From the NCBI RefSeq assembly GCF_024741795.1, contig NZ_CP102950.1, forward strand, positions 744,001 through 808,000: a DNA stretch of 64,000 nucleotides, in the 5' to 3' direction. The notes below the pieces were generated by a model, which had not been told where the DNA came from, ran no database searches, and saw nothing but the letters and a program-made list of their open reading frames with translations. Position 1 is the stretch's first letter; each line of letters starts with the position of its first letter. A program made the position numbers and the translations under genes. Positions 1 to 6,623 of the stretch are shown here, in pieces. This DNA comes from Arthrobacter sp. CJ23. Lineage in GTDB: Bacteria; Actinomycetota; Actinomycetes; Actinomycetales; Micrococcaceae.

Positions 1-440
1 ACCAGGCCAGCTCCCGGCGCGGAGGATGACGTCAGCTCCGTGGTGACCACGGTTCTGGGTGCGGCCCTGAACTTCGGGCGTCGCGTCGTCGTGATCGGCG
101 GCGCTGGCCCACTCCAGAGCTCCGACTCAGAGCAACTCGTAATCGACGACCCGCGCTTCGTCCCCCGACAGTGGCGAACCATCGCACAGGTCAGCGTCGA
201 CTAGTTCAACGCCTGCGCCACACATCCCGCGGACTGGACCTACCTGAGCCCGCCTGCACTATTCGGACCCGGCACACGGACAGGGACCTACCGCCGGGGA
301 GGAAACCAGATCCCCATCGATCTAAGAGGCGAGTCACGGATATCGGCCGAAGACCTCGCCGTTGCCGCACTGGACGAGGTCGAGACGCCGAACCAGGGTT
401 GGGCCACTTCACCGTTGCGTATTGGACGCCCTGCCTGTGA
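1..440 (+). pseudogene. NAD(P)-binding oxidoreductase remnant (YwnB/NmrA-like), broken
   Basis: Reading frame 1 from the window edge gives a nucleotide-binding-fold segment (RRVVVIGGAGPL) and, further on, the family's typical DWTYLSPPALF and RISAEDLAVAALDE stretches. The frame is interrupted by TAG at 202-204, where a Gln codon is expected, and then continues in the same frame. Near position 400 it loses register: the usual C-terminal ending FTVAY appears in frame 3, which stops at 438-440. The 5' part lies outside the window. Two independent lesions argue for a decayed gene and not a sequencing slip. It belongs to the left-hand, older mobile remnant. Confidence 0.7.
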
Positions 441-473
441 GTCGACGTGGCTGTGGCGAGGAGCCTCTGATGT

Positions 474-809
474 TTGTCCAACGGGTGGTCTGAGTTCCCT
501 GGCGACGACGGCAAGTACATGAAGCGGGGCGGTACAAGCCAGACAAGCAGGGGCTGGTTCGTAGGTGCGCTTGGCCGCGCTGGTCTTGAACGAATGACAG
601 TGCACAACCTCCGCCATACTGCCGCGTCGCTAGCGATCTCGGCAGGGGCAAACGTAAAAAGCGTCCCGGCAATGCTTGGGCATGCGTCCGCAACAATGAC
701 GCTGGACACCTACGCTGACCTGTTCCCGGATGACCTTGACGCCGTAGCAGTCGCGCTCGATGCCGCAGCATCACAACAGGTGGCGCTCAAAGTGCGCTCA
801 CGGGACTAA
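474..809 (+). pseudogene. Tyrosine recombinase C-terminal remnant
   Basis: From about 492 the translation matches the C-terminal third of the intact integrase at 9518-10651: FPGDDG, then HNLRHTAASLAISAGANVK with the catalytic H-x-x-R, then MLGHASATMTLDTYADLF with the catalytic tyrosine. The N-terminal arm-binding and core-binding domains and the first catalytic arginine are missing. Homology begins abruptly right after the oxidoreductase remnant, so a deletion joined the two. It lies just left of the attachment-site copy at 859-892, as an integrase belonging to a previous element in the same tRNA would. Confidence 0.85.
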
Positions 810-822
810 ATTACAAAAAGCG

Positions 823-862
823 AGGCGCCTAGTTCGCTGTGTTATCAACGATCTAGACGCCT
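823..862 (+). terminator. Imperfect hairpin after the integrase remnant
   Basis: Fourteen-base arms (823-836 and 849-862) pair with two mismatches around a 12-base loop. The position corresponds to the hairpin at 10666-10706 that follows the intact integrase. It probably ended transcription of the older integrase. No strong T-run follows. Confidence 0.4.
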
Positions 863-892
863 TGCTACTTGGCGGTGACGGTGGGATTTGAA
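859..892. repeat. Attachment site copy attL (duplicate of tRNA-Ser 3' end)
   Basis: These 34 bases match 10702-10735 with one mismatch (868 C versus 10711 T); 869-892 is a perfect 24-base block. The block is the T-arm, acceptor 3' strand and encoded CCA of the tRNA-Ser gene. This is what site-specific integration into a tRNA 3' end leaves at the far end of the element. Confidence 0.85.
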
Positions 893-975
893 ACCTCTCC
901 CGCGCCACTACTGGAGAGGAAAACCGCTAGATTCCGCGGTTTTACGTCACCGTAAATCACCATGTTTCACGGCAA

Positions 976-1006
976 ATGTGGGCAGGATGTGGGCAAAATG
1001 TGGGCA
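976..1006 (+). repeat. Three 11-bp-phased direct repeats, putative integrase arm sites (left)
   Basis: TGTGGGCA occurs at 977-984, 988-995 and 999-1006, exactly 11 bp apart, just inside the left attachment core. The same octamer occurs twice at 11-bp spacing inside the right end (10624-10642). Helically phased copies inside both ends suit arm-type binding sites of a lambda-like integrase. Confidence 0.5.
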
Positions 1007-1054
1007 CGACTCGCACGCGTGTGGCCCTACTGGACGCCCACTTAACAACAGGAT

Positions 1055-1090
1055 CCCCCGCCAGCATGGTTAGCCGGCGGGGGTTTCTCT
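1055..1090. terminator. Hairpin terminator at the left end of the element
   Basis: CCCCCGCC (1055-1062) pairs with GGCGGGGG (1076-1083), followed by TTTCTCT on the + strand. It lies 11 bases beyond the stop codon of the leftward tape measure gene. The T-run favours + strand termination; the stem could also stop leftward transcripts. Confidence 0.55.
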
Positions 1091-1094
1091 GTGT

Positions 1095-2972
1095 CTAGAC
1101 TCCCATTGCCTGGAAGCGGCGGGCAGTCGCGTGAGCCGTCCCAATCGGGTCGTCAACCTGCGTGATGTTGAAAACGTTGGACGCACTCACGCGCTGCGCC
1201 CCTGCTCCCGCGGGCGTGAACGAACCCGCGCCGTACGCCGGAACCTGCGGGATTGCAACCAGGCCGTTCACCGCCGAAGTAACCCCCGTATGGGATGCGT
1301 CGATGCCTTCGATGAGGCCCGCGCCGATCATCATGCCCACCTGTGTTTTGAACACGCGGGACGGGGAATGGATCCCAAGGAAGCCCTTGACGCCATCCAA
1401 CATGGCCCCGCCGACGTCCTTGACCGCGTTCACGGCACCGTCGATCATGCCCTTCACGCCATCAATCAGGCCCTGGACAATGTTCTTGCCCACGTCGAAC
1501 AGCCACTTACCCGCGCCCGCGAGTGCGGTCATGATGTTTCCGGGTAGGTCGTTGAAGAACTTAAGGAACCCGCTGATGAACCCGGCCACGCCATTGATGA
1601 CGTTGTTCCACGTGTCAGAGAAGAACCCGCCAATGTTGCCGAGGATCGAGCTCACAAGCCCAAACCACATGTTGAGCCCAGAAGAAATGAAACCGCCGAC
1701 GTTGCTGATCGAGCCCTGCACGAGAGACACAATGTTGTTCCAGGTATCGCGCAGGAACCCGGTCACGTTGTTCCACGTATCCGTGAAGAACTTTCCAATG
1801 TTGCCGAGTGCTTCACCGATCCACTTGGCCATCGCGCCGGCTGCCTCGGATACCCACTTGAACGCGGCATCGACGCCGTCCTTGAACCAACCGACGTTGT
1901 TATAGGCGAGCACGACAGCCGCTACAAGGGCCGCAATTGCGACAACCACAATACCCAACGGGTTAGCCGTCATTGCCGCATTTAGCGCCCACTGAATGCC
2001 AGTCCAGGCCATCGTGGCACCTCTGACAATGGCCGAAACCGCCGCGAACGTGGACGCGGCAGCATTAGCAATGACAACCGCTGCGGCAAGCCCGCCAACA
2101 CCGATAGCAAGCCCGGTGACAAGCCCCGAGTTTTCCTTGATCCAGCCCGCCATCCCCGAAAGCGTGGAAGAAATGGCTGTCATCGCCGGGAGCAGGGCCT
2201 CACCAAGAGTCGCACGAGCGTCTTCCCATTTGGCATTGGCGATCTGCTGGGCACCCGCAGCAGTTCCAGACTCCTTAGCGAAGTTGCCCGTGGCGTCGGC
2301 TGACTGCTGGTTCACGAGCGCCAGGATCGCTTGTGTGCGTGCGGCCTTCTCAGCTTCACCCGTAAGCCCAGACAAACCCATTTCGGCCATCTTGCCCTTG
2401 ATAGAGGCGTCATTGAGACTGATGCCATACTTCTCAATGGGGTCCATCTCGCCCTTGAGCGCCGAGCTAAGAGCACTCACGGCGTCTGACGTGGTACCAC
2501 CAAACATCGATGACAGGTCCGCGCCCTTGGTCACGAGGTCGTTGGTCTTCCCCGCGAGCTGATCCATGGGAACGCCGGCGTTCTTGAACTGCGAACCGAT
2601 GAGCGAAGCAAACGAGTTGTACTCACTGCTGGAAATGCCCAGCTTGGTTGCCGAGTCCGCGGCGAACGTCGCCACATCCCCCGAAGCAGACTTGAAGACG
2701 CTACCCACAGCCCCCATGTTCTGCTCAGCCTCCGCAGCCAGGGCACCCACGTTCTGACCGAACGCCAGCAACCCGCCACCCGTAGCCAACGCCGGCAACA
2801 TGGCCGACTTCAACGCCGAAGCAACACCACTAGAAAAGCTCTTGCCTACTCCATTGCCCGAAGACTCCGCTTTACTGGACGCCTCACCAAAAACCTGAGA
2901 GATCTCCTTACTCAGACCCCCAGTCGATAAACCCACGCTGATAAAAGCCGCGCCGAGCTCTACACCGGCCAT
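1095..2972 (-). CDS. Phage tail tape measure protein
   Basis: This 625-residue protein is rich in Ala, Gly and Asn and has the look of a siphophage tape measure protein, which sets tail length and is carried inside the tail tube. The N-terminus has the usual Ser/Gly-rich start. Two long hydrophobic segments lie around residues 283-311 and 340-365. A DTWNN-type motif recurs about three times in the amphipathic C-terminal half, and GIHSPSR is a common tape measure motif. The C-terminus looks natural, not cut. It is the last gene of the leftward block, after the HNH gene. No other tail or virion gene is present, which is unusual because tape measure genes normally sit beside tail tube and chaperone genes. 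Confidence 0.85.
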   Translation of the reverse strand: MAGVELGAAFISVGLSTGGLSKEISQVFGEASSKAESSGNGVGKSFSSGVASALKSAMLPALATGGGLLAFGQNVGALAAEAEQNMGAVGSVFKSASGDVATFAADSATKLGISSSEYNSFASLIGSQFKNAGVPMDQLAGKTNDLVTKGADLSSMFGGTTSDAVSALSSALKGEMDPIEKYGISLNDASIKGKMAEMGLSGLTGEAEKAARTQAILALVNQQSADATGNFAKESGTAAGAQQIANAKWEDARATLGEALLPAMTAISSTLSGMAGWIKENSGLVTGLAIGVGGLAAAVVIANAAASTFAAVSAIVRGATMAWTGIQWALNAAMTANPLGIVVVAIAALVAAVVLAYNNVGWFKDGVDAAFKWVSEAAGAMAKWIGEALGNIGKFFTDTWNNVTGFLRDTWNNIVSLVQGSISNVGGFISSGLNMWFGLVSSILGNIGGFFSDTWNNVINGVAGFISGFLKFFNDLPGNIMTALAGAGKWLFDVGKNIVQGLIDGVKGMIDGAVNAVKDVGGAMLDGVKGFLGIHSPSRVFKTQVGMMIGAGLIEGIDASHTGVTSAVNGLVAIPQVPAYGAGSFTPAGAGAQRVSASNVFNITQVDDPIGTAHATARRFQAMGV

Positions 2973-3086
2973 GAATGTTCCCCCTTAAACGGGAAAGCCA
3001 GCCACCCGTCATAGGTGCTGGCAATTTGTCATTTCACTGGGCGTCACACTTACGCCCACAAACCGCTTCCCAATGAAGCGGAACAA

Positions 3087-3392
3087 CTACCACTTACGGC
3101 TTGTCCGCAGTGGCCCTTGCTCCCGTGGCGGCTTCGGCCTGCTGTTCTGCTTGCCGCCCAACGACTGGTTGTCGTAGCGGCAAATGACGCGCACGTTATC
3201 CAGATCGTCTTTCCCGCCCTGGCTATGGGGAATGATGTGGTCCACTTCAGCGCTGCTAGGCGTAAGACCAACGTCATAGTCCAGCTCCACGCCGCACACA
3301 ACGCAATGCGTAACGCCCGCCCGCTTAGCGCGGTAGATAGCCGCAGCCCGCACCCGCAGCCACTTAGTGGTGCCCGTCCGTGACGTTGCCAT
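3087..3392 (-). CDS. HNH endonuclease
   Basis: The 101-residue protein has a zinc-knuckle HNH fold: CVVC near residue 30, the catalytic core EVDHIIPHSQGG, and a later N-x(3)-C and N. Such small HNH proteins beside terminase genes are known to assist cos cleavage and DNA packaging in many siphophages. The start overlaps the stop of the upstream gene by one base (TAATG), which indicates translational coupling. Its place between TerS and the tape measure gene suggests a packaging role. A homing nuclease is less likely, given the tight operon fit. Confidence 0.88.
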   Translation of the reverse strand: MATSRTGTTKWLRVRAAAIYRAKRAGVTHCVVCGVELDYDVGLTPSSAEVDHIIPHSQGGKDDLDNVRVICRYDNQSLGGKQNSRPKPPREQGPLRTSRKW

Positions 3393-3646
3393 TACGAAGC
3401 GCCTGAGATGCGCCGTTCGTAACGCTGAGCGCAGCCCATCGGGGTCTTCAAGCCCAGCGCCGTCCGATACAGATAGACTGTCTCGTCAAAGAACGCTAGG
3501 AACCCCAGCATTCGACGGCCCCAGTCATACTGCCGCGCCCATGCCATCCGGGCATCACGCCACGCGATCGGATCCACAGCAGCCCTGTCAGGCCACAAAT
3601 GCCGGGGCACGTTCAGCCCACCATCCACTACAGGCCTACGCCTCAC
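3392..3646 (-). CDS. Unknown small phage-type protein (84 aa)
   Basis: The function is not recognised. The product is basic and rich in Arg and aromatic residues (WARQYDWGRRMLGFLAFFDE) with no signal peptide. It starts on an ATGA overlap with the stop of the preceding gene and ends one base into the HNH start, so it sits inside a translationally coupled late operon. Position between TerS and HNH suggests a packaging or virion-related job, but nothing in the sequence proves it. Confidence 0.7.
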   Translation of the reverse strand: MRRRPVVDGGLNVPRHLWPDRAAVDPIAWRDARMAWARQYDWGRRMLGFLAFFDETVYLYRTALGLKTPMGCAQRYERRISGAS

Positions 3647-3840
3647 AGGTTCACCTCAGCCCACGGCTGGTCCGGGACCACTCCATCCCATTCCGGCATA
3701 TCCTCCATACCGTCAGGCAGGTTCTCTTCAGCCCACGAACAGCGGGCCTCATGCCAAGCATCCCAACGCTGATACTCCGAACCACCCGGCCACATGCGAG
3801 GATCAAACGACGCTAAATCGGAAGGAACCCCGAGAGTCAC
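3643..3840 (-). CDS. Unknown small acidic protein (65 aa)
   Basis: The function is not recognised. The product is acidic and tryptophan-rich, with PRMWPGG and WAEENLPDGMEDMPEWDG. The GTG at 3840 is preferred because AAGGA lies seven bases upstream. A GTG at 3870 or an ATG at 3921 would overlap the small terminase gene by 8 or 59 bases. The end overlaps the next start by ATGA. Coupled expression with TerS and HNH is likely. Confidence 0.6.
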   Translation of the reverse strand: MTLGVPSDLASFDPRMWPGGSEYQRWDAWHEARCSWAEENLPDGMEDMPEWDGVVPDQPWAEVNL

Positions 3841-3862
3841 ATCAGGTTCCTTGCGCCTGCGC

Positions 3863-4192
3863 CTAACCACGCTTGCCGCCGTAGACCCCGCGCACGCCAC
3901 GAGCTGTCGGCAGATCATCATCTAGGCCAGGGATCTGCAACGTCGCCAGCAACCGCGCCAGTGCTAACCGCTGCTGACGGCTCTCCGCTACGGCAGGATG
4001 CAACCGCGGCCCCTGGGAGCTGGGGATCATCAGACCGTCAGTGACAACGGCGGCGTCTAGCCCAACAATCCGGTCACGGATCCGGCAGGCTTCCTCCAGA
4101 AGGGCCATCTCGTGGTCAGCCAACTCAAAATCCGCGGTGGTGGTCTCCCACAACTTCTTACCTGCTGCCCGCAAGCCTCTCGGTACTGCCAT
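3863..4192 (-). CDS. Phage terminase small subunit, P27-like
   Basis: The 109-residue product opens with PRGLRAAGKKLWE, then a helical stretch ELADHEMALLEEACRIRDRI, then HPAVAESRQQRLALARLLATL, the order typical of P27-family small terminases. These proteins recognise the packaging site and recruit the large subunit. No large subunit gene follows, so if this TerS works it must use one supplied in trans by another phage, as PICI TerS proteins do. GAAAGG lies upstream of the ATG. A hairpin terminator sits 25 bases before the start, making this the first gene of a separate late block. Confidence 0.85.
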   Translation of the reverse strand: MAVPRGLRAAGKKLWETTTADFELADHEMALLEEACRIRDRIVGLDAAVVTDGLMIPSSQGPRLHPAVAESRQQRLALARLLATLQIPGLDDDLPTARGVRGVYGGKRG

Positions 4193-4456
4193 CAGAACAA
4201 CCTTTCAATTAACCAGAAAAGGCCCCGTGAAGGGCCTAGAAAGTGCCTGTTTACCCCCGTTCCAAACAGGCGAAATTAGCGCCGCTACGGGCCATGCAGC
4301 CCCTCAAGGGCCGAACGTTTCGGCACGCGGGGAGGGACATTCCGCTAGGCCGGAGGAGCGAAAAACCGGGGCGGGGGAGGGTGCATAGGCCCATGCCCCG
4401 CCTATGTCTGCCATAGCTTTGAACGCTTGGTTCCTGTTCTTGGCATGATGAACTCC
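4193..4456. other. Noncoding stretch upstream of TerS with stacked hairpins
   Basis: No convincing gene lies here. It holds a leftward terminator (4217-4237), a perfect 8-bp hairpin (4245-4252 with 4264-4271, 11-base loop), and a short ATAGGC/GCCTAT pair near 4385-4410. Satellites and cos phages commonly carry their packaging site next to terS, so this is the natural place for one. That is inference from position. Confidence 0.4.
4217..4237 (-). terminator. Terminator between early and late blocks
   Basis: On the - strand AGGCCC and GGGCCT form a stem around a 6-base loop and are followed by a T-run. It sits about 25 bases before the TerS start, so leftward transcripts from the replication block would stop here unless read through. 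Confidence 0.5.
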
Positions 4457-4657
4457 ATGACTACAGAAGAAGATCGATCATCAGAACGCAAAGACCTCAT
4501 CGAAGTGGTGGAAGCCTTCGGTAGGCAAGCGCCTGCTCGTCACCGTGGAGACTTGCCCAAGGGTGAGCAGGCTCTGCTGAATGCGGGGGCTCAGGCTGCG
4601 CAAGACCGGCTTGCCGAGATGGCCCGAGAGGATAAGGCCGCGAAGCACCAGCCGTGA
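4457..4657 (+). CDS. Unknown small helical protein on the opposite strand (66 aa)
   Basis: The function is not recognised. Starting at MTTEEDR, the product is charged and helical (RKDLIEVVEAF; RLAEMAREDKAAK). It is the only rightward gene between the switch region and the left end. A bidirectional-looking hairpin follows it (4685-4716), which supports a real convergent gene. A TTG start at 4427 is possible; neither start has a clear ribosome binding site. Confidence 0.45.
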   Translation: MTTEEDRSSERKDLIEVVEAFGRQAPARHRGDLPKGEQALLNAGAQAAQDRLAEMAREDKAAKHQP

Positions 4658-4684
4658 CCTGAGTCCTGCCATAACCATTGCGCC

Positions 4685-4716
4685 GAGCCCCCGCGATCGA
4701 TAGACGGCGGGGGCTC
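4685..4716. terminator. Hairpin between convergent small genes
   Basis: GAGCCCCCGC (4685-4694) pairs perfectly with GCGGGGGCTC (4707-4716). It lies between a + strand gene ending at 4657 and a - strand gene ending at 4742. No long T-run flanks it. Confidence 0.55.
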
Positions 4717-4741
4717 CTTCGTGCCTGGATGAATCTTGGGT

Positions 4742-4945
4742 TCAGGTTCCGGGGTGGTTGGTGTGTGCCATCGCCCGTTGTTCCCCGAGTGCGGCGGTGA
4801 CGTTGACAGCGGACCAGCCGCAGCTACACTCGCTGATCCATTGCTCGCGCTGGTTCCTGGGTCCAAACCCGTACCCGTCCCTATAGGAGATGAAGGGATT
4901 CATGGTGATGTGGTGCGCGTCACCGGGTTCGCCTAGCTGTGTCAC
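4742..4945 (-). CDS. Unknown small protein with CxC motif (67 aa)
   Basis: The function is not recognised. The product contains SECSCGWSAV followed by a short helix ending AMAHTNHPGT. Cys-x-Cys with nearby histidines resembles small zinc-binding proteins common in actinobacterial phages. It overlaps the upstream stop by ATGA and is the last gene of the early leftward operon. Confidence 0.6.
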   Translation of the reverse strand: MTQLGEPGDAHHITMNPFISYRDGYGFGPRNQREQWISECSCGWSAVNVTAALGEQRAMAHTNHPGT

Positions 4946-5097
4946 TCGACGGGTTCGGCTTTGATGAGGTTGCCGTGTTCGTCGTAGGTGTAGACGTAGC
5001 GTTGGGTGGGTCGGCCTTGGGCGTCCACGGTGGTGCGGGGTGTTGCGGCGATACGCTGGCGGAGGCGGGCGGCTGGGCTGCGGTGGTCTTCTGGCAT
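4942..5097 (-). CDS. Unknown small protein (51 aa)
   Basis: The function is not recognised. The chosen ATG at 5097 lies four bases after the preceding stop and has GGGAGA in front of it. An in-frame ATG at 5196 would overlap the upstream gene by about 95 bases and is rejected. The product has a basic N-terminal half (SPAARLRQRIAATP) and a YVYTYDEHGNL segment. It ends on an ATGA overlap with the next gene. Confidence 0.6.
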   Translation of the reverse strand: MPEDHRSPAARLRQRIAATPRTTVDAQGRPTQRYVYTYDEHGNLIKAEPVE

Positions 5098-5101
5098 GGT
5101 T

Positions 5102-5740
5102 TCAGTTCTCCCGGGTGAGTGCGGTGTGGAGGTTGGCGAGGACGGTTGTTCCTGCTGTTTGGTCGGTGATGTATCCGCGTTCGAGGTCGTGGACAATATC
5201 GGCTGGATTCACGAGGTTCCGGAGGGGGCGCATGGGGGTTGCTGTTTCGATCCATGCGTCGCGGGCTTCGGATTCGAGGAACGCTTGGTAGGTGGCTTGC
5301 GCTTTCTCGAGGTCGGTCTTGAGCTTGGCCTTGATCTTGGCGGTTTCTTTGCCATGGTCCGGGTGTTCGCGGAGTTCGGCGCGTGCCTCGTGGATGGCGT
5401 TGGTAGTGTCAGCGATGATGCCGGGGTATGCGGCCATGTTCCTTATGGCCTGTTCCCTGTCTGTGACTAGCTGTGCTTCGTGGATGCGGGCGGGGGCTGG
5501 GTTGCCGTCCCTTACGGCGGCTGCTGCTGCCTGGTCGTCGGCCTGTTTGGCTTCCGTGTCGCGGGCTGGCTCGGCCAGTCGTTTGAGCTCCTGCTCGGCG
5601 CGGCTGCCCTGTTCCCTGTATTTGTCGGCGTCCGCGAAGAGTGTGGCGAAGATTTCGGGGAGTAGGTCCGTGGTGGGCCGGCTCAGGGGTTCGGTGGATC
5701 GGTCGTAGCCGGTGTGCGGGCGAAGATGGGGGCGTGTCAT
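5102..5740 (-). CDS. Unknown coiled-coil protein (212 aa)
   Basis: The function is not recognised. The central 130 residues are heptad-like and highly charged, with long stretches of Ala, Glu, Lys and Arg (RAEQELKRLAEPARD; KIKAKLKTDLEKAQATYQ), predicting a coiled coil. There is no signal peptide or membrane segment. The start follows the previous stop by one base. It is the largest unknown in the replication-side operon and could be a scaffold-like or helper-interfering protein, but this is speculation. Confidence 0.65.
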   Translation of the reverse strand: MTRPHLRPHTGYDRSTEPLSRPTTDLLPEIFATLFADADKYREQGSRAEQELKRLAEPARDTEAKQADDQAAAAAVRDGNPAPARIHEAQLVTDREQAIRNMAAYPGIIADTTNAIHEARAELREHPDHGKETAKIKAKLKTDLEKAQATYQAFLESEARDAWIETATPMRPLRNLVNPADIVHDLERGYITDQTAGTTVLANLHTALTREN

Positions 5741-5741
5741 G

Positions 5742-5990
5742 TTAGTTCTCCTGCTTGGTGGTTACCCGGTTTGGGTGGGTTTCTAGGGTGTCTGCGATGC
5801 CATTTGCGAGGCTGTAGGCGTGTTCTGCCGTGAGGACTAGCGTCACTCTGGATCCGACGAAGATGGCCACTCCGGGGGTGTTTCCGGTTTGGTGGTTGAT
5901 CTGTGCGGGGATGACGCGGAGGCTTTCGCCGTCGTTGTAGTTCTTGGCGTAGTTCTCGCGCCAAGCGGTGAATAGGTTGTGTCTCGTCAT
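5742..5990 (-). CDS. Unknown small protein (82 aa)
   Basis: The function is not recognised. ATG at 5990 makes an ATGA overlap with the upstream stop and is preferred over the ATG at 6017. The product begins MTRHNLFTAWRENYAKNYNDGE and continues with beta-type segments (VAIFVGSRVTLVLTAEHAYSLANGIADTL). No known motif is visible. Confidence 0.6.
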   Translation of the reverse strand: MTRHNLFTAWRENYAKNYNDGESLRVIPAQINHQTGNTPGVAIFVGSRVTLVLTAEHAYSLANGIADTLETHPNRVTTKQEN

Positions 5991-6271
5991 TTGTTGTCTT
6001 TCGTGTCCGGTCCCCACTGGGCGGGGTCGATGTCTACGTCGTGGATGTTGAGCCGCAGGAATGCGTTCCAGCTATCGGGGTGCGCGGTCTTGACGGCGTT
6101 CGCGGAGATGACTGTCATGGCCAGGATCACGTCGCCGGCGAAGCGTACGTTGCGGCGGTTCACGTCGACGCAGAGCGCCTTGTAGGTGGGCCAGTCTTCT
6201 TCGGCGGCGGCCAGGACGAGTTTCAGGGCGTGCTGGGTGGCGTCCTGCGGGGTGTTCCGTTTGATGGTCAT
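5987..6271 (-). CDS. Unknown helical protein (94 aa)
   Basis: The function is not recognised. The product is mostly helical (HALKLVLAAAEEDWPTYKALC; VILAMTVISANAVKTA) with no signal peptide. It overlaps genes on both sides by ATGA, so its expression is coupled to the replication block. Confidence 0.6.
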   Translation of the reverse strand: MTIKRNTPQDATQHALKLVLAAAEEDWPTYKALCVDVNRRNVRFAGDVILAMTVISANAVKTAHPDSWNAFLRLNIHDVDIDPAQWGPDTKDNK

Positions 6272-6423
6272 TTGGTGGGCTCCTGGGCGGTTTCGTATCG
6301 TTCGAGGCGGCGCAGGAGGTAAGCGGCGCGGCGGGCCTCGTGTTCGAACTTGAGTCGGTACACGGTGGCCATCGCCGGGTAGTCGTATTGGGAGATTTGT
6401 TTTTCGGTCCAGTCGTAAGCCAT
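6268..6423 (-). CDS. Unknown small protein (51 aa)
   Basis: A short open frame from ATG at 6423 to TGA at 6268-6270 encodes an Arg/Tyr-rich helical peptide (MAYDWTEKQISQYDYPAMAT, then KFEHEARRAAYLLRRLERYE). AAAGGA lies about eleven bases upstream. It fills the gap between two certain neighbours, begins two bases after the upstream stop and ends on an ATGA overlap, so it is very probably real despite its size. The function is not recognised. Confidence 0.6.
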   Translation of the reverse strand: MAYDWTEKQISQYDYPAMATVYRLKFEHEARRAAYLLRRLERYETAQEPTK

Positions 6424-6425
6424 GG

Positions 6426-6623
6426 CTACTGTCCTTTCTGTTCTCGGGTGGCGTTCCGGATCGCGGCCTGAGCGGTGGGGTCTCGGTGCAGCGGACGCCC
6501 GTGGTGGGGTTCGCGGGTGGGTGTGTTTCGGTTAGCGTCGAGCTGCTGTTTGTACGTGAGTGCCAGGTTCCGCCAGTGGATTGCTTGGAACCTGTAGTAC
6601 TCAGTCAGTTCCGCGTCAGTCAC
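6426..6623 (-). CDS. Unknown small protein (65 aa)
   Basis: The function is not recognised. The N-terminus is helical (DAELTEYYRFQAIHWRNLALTYKQQ) and the C-terminus is basic (REPHHGRPLHRDP). It starts on an ATGA overlap with the RepA-like helicase gene, so it is likely translated with it. Confidence 0.6.
   Translation of the reverse strand: MTDAELTEYYRFQAIHWRNLALTYKQQLDANRNTPTREPHHGRPLHRDPTAQAAIRNATREQKGQ

Noticed and set aside
888..1073. Small open frame between attL and the tape measure gene
   Set aside because: It starts in the attachment core and runs through the TGTGGGCA repeats and the terminator; no ribosome binding site.
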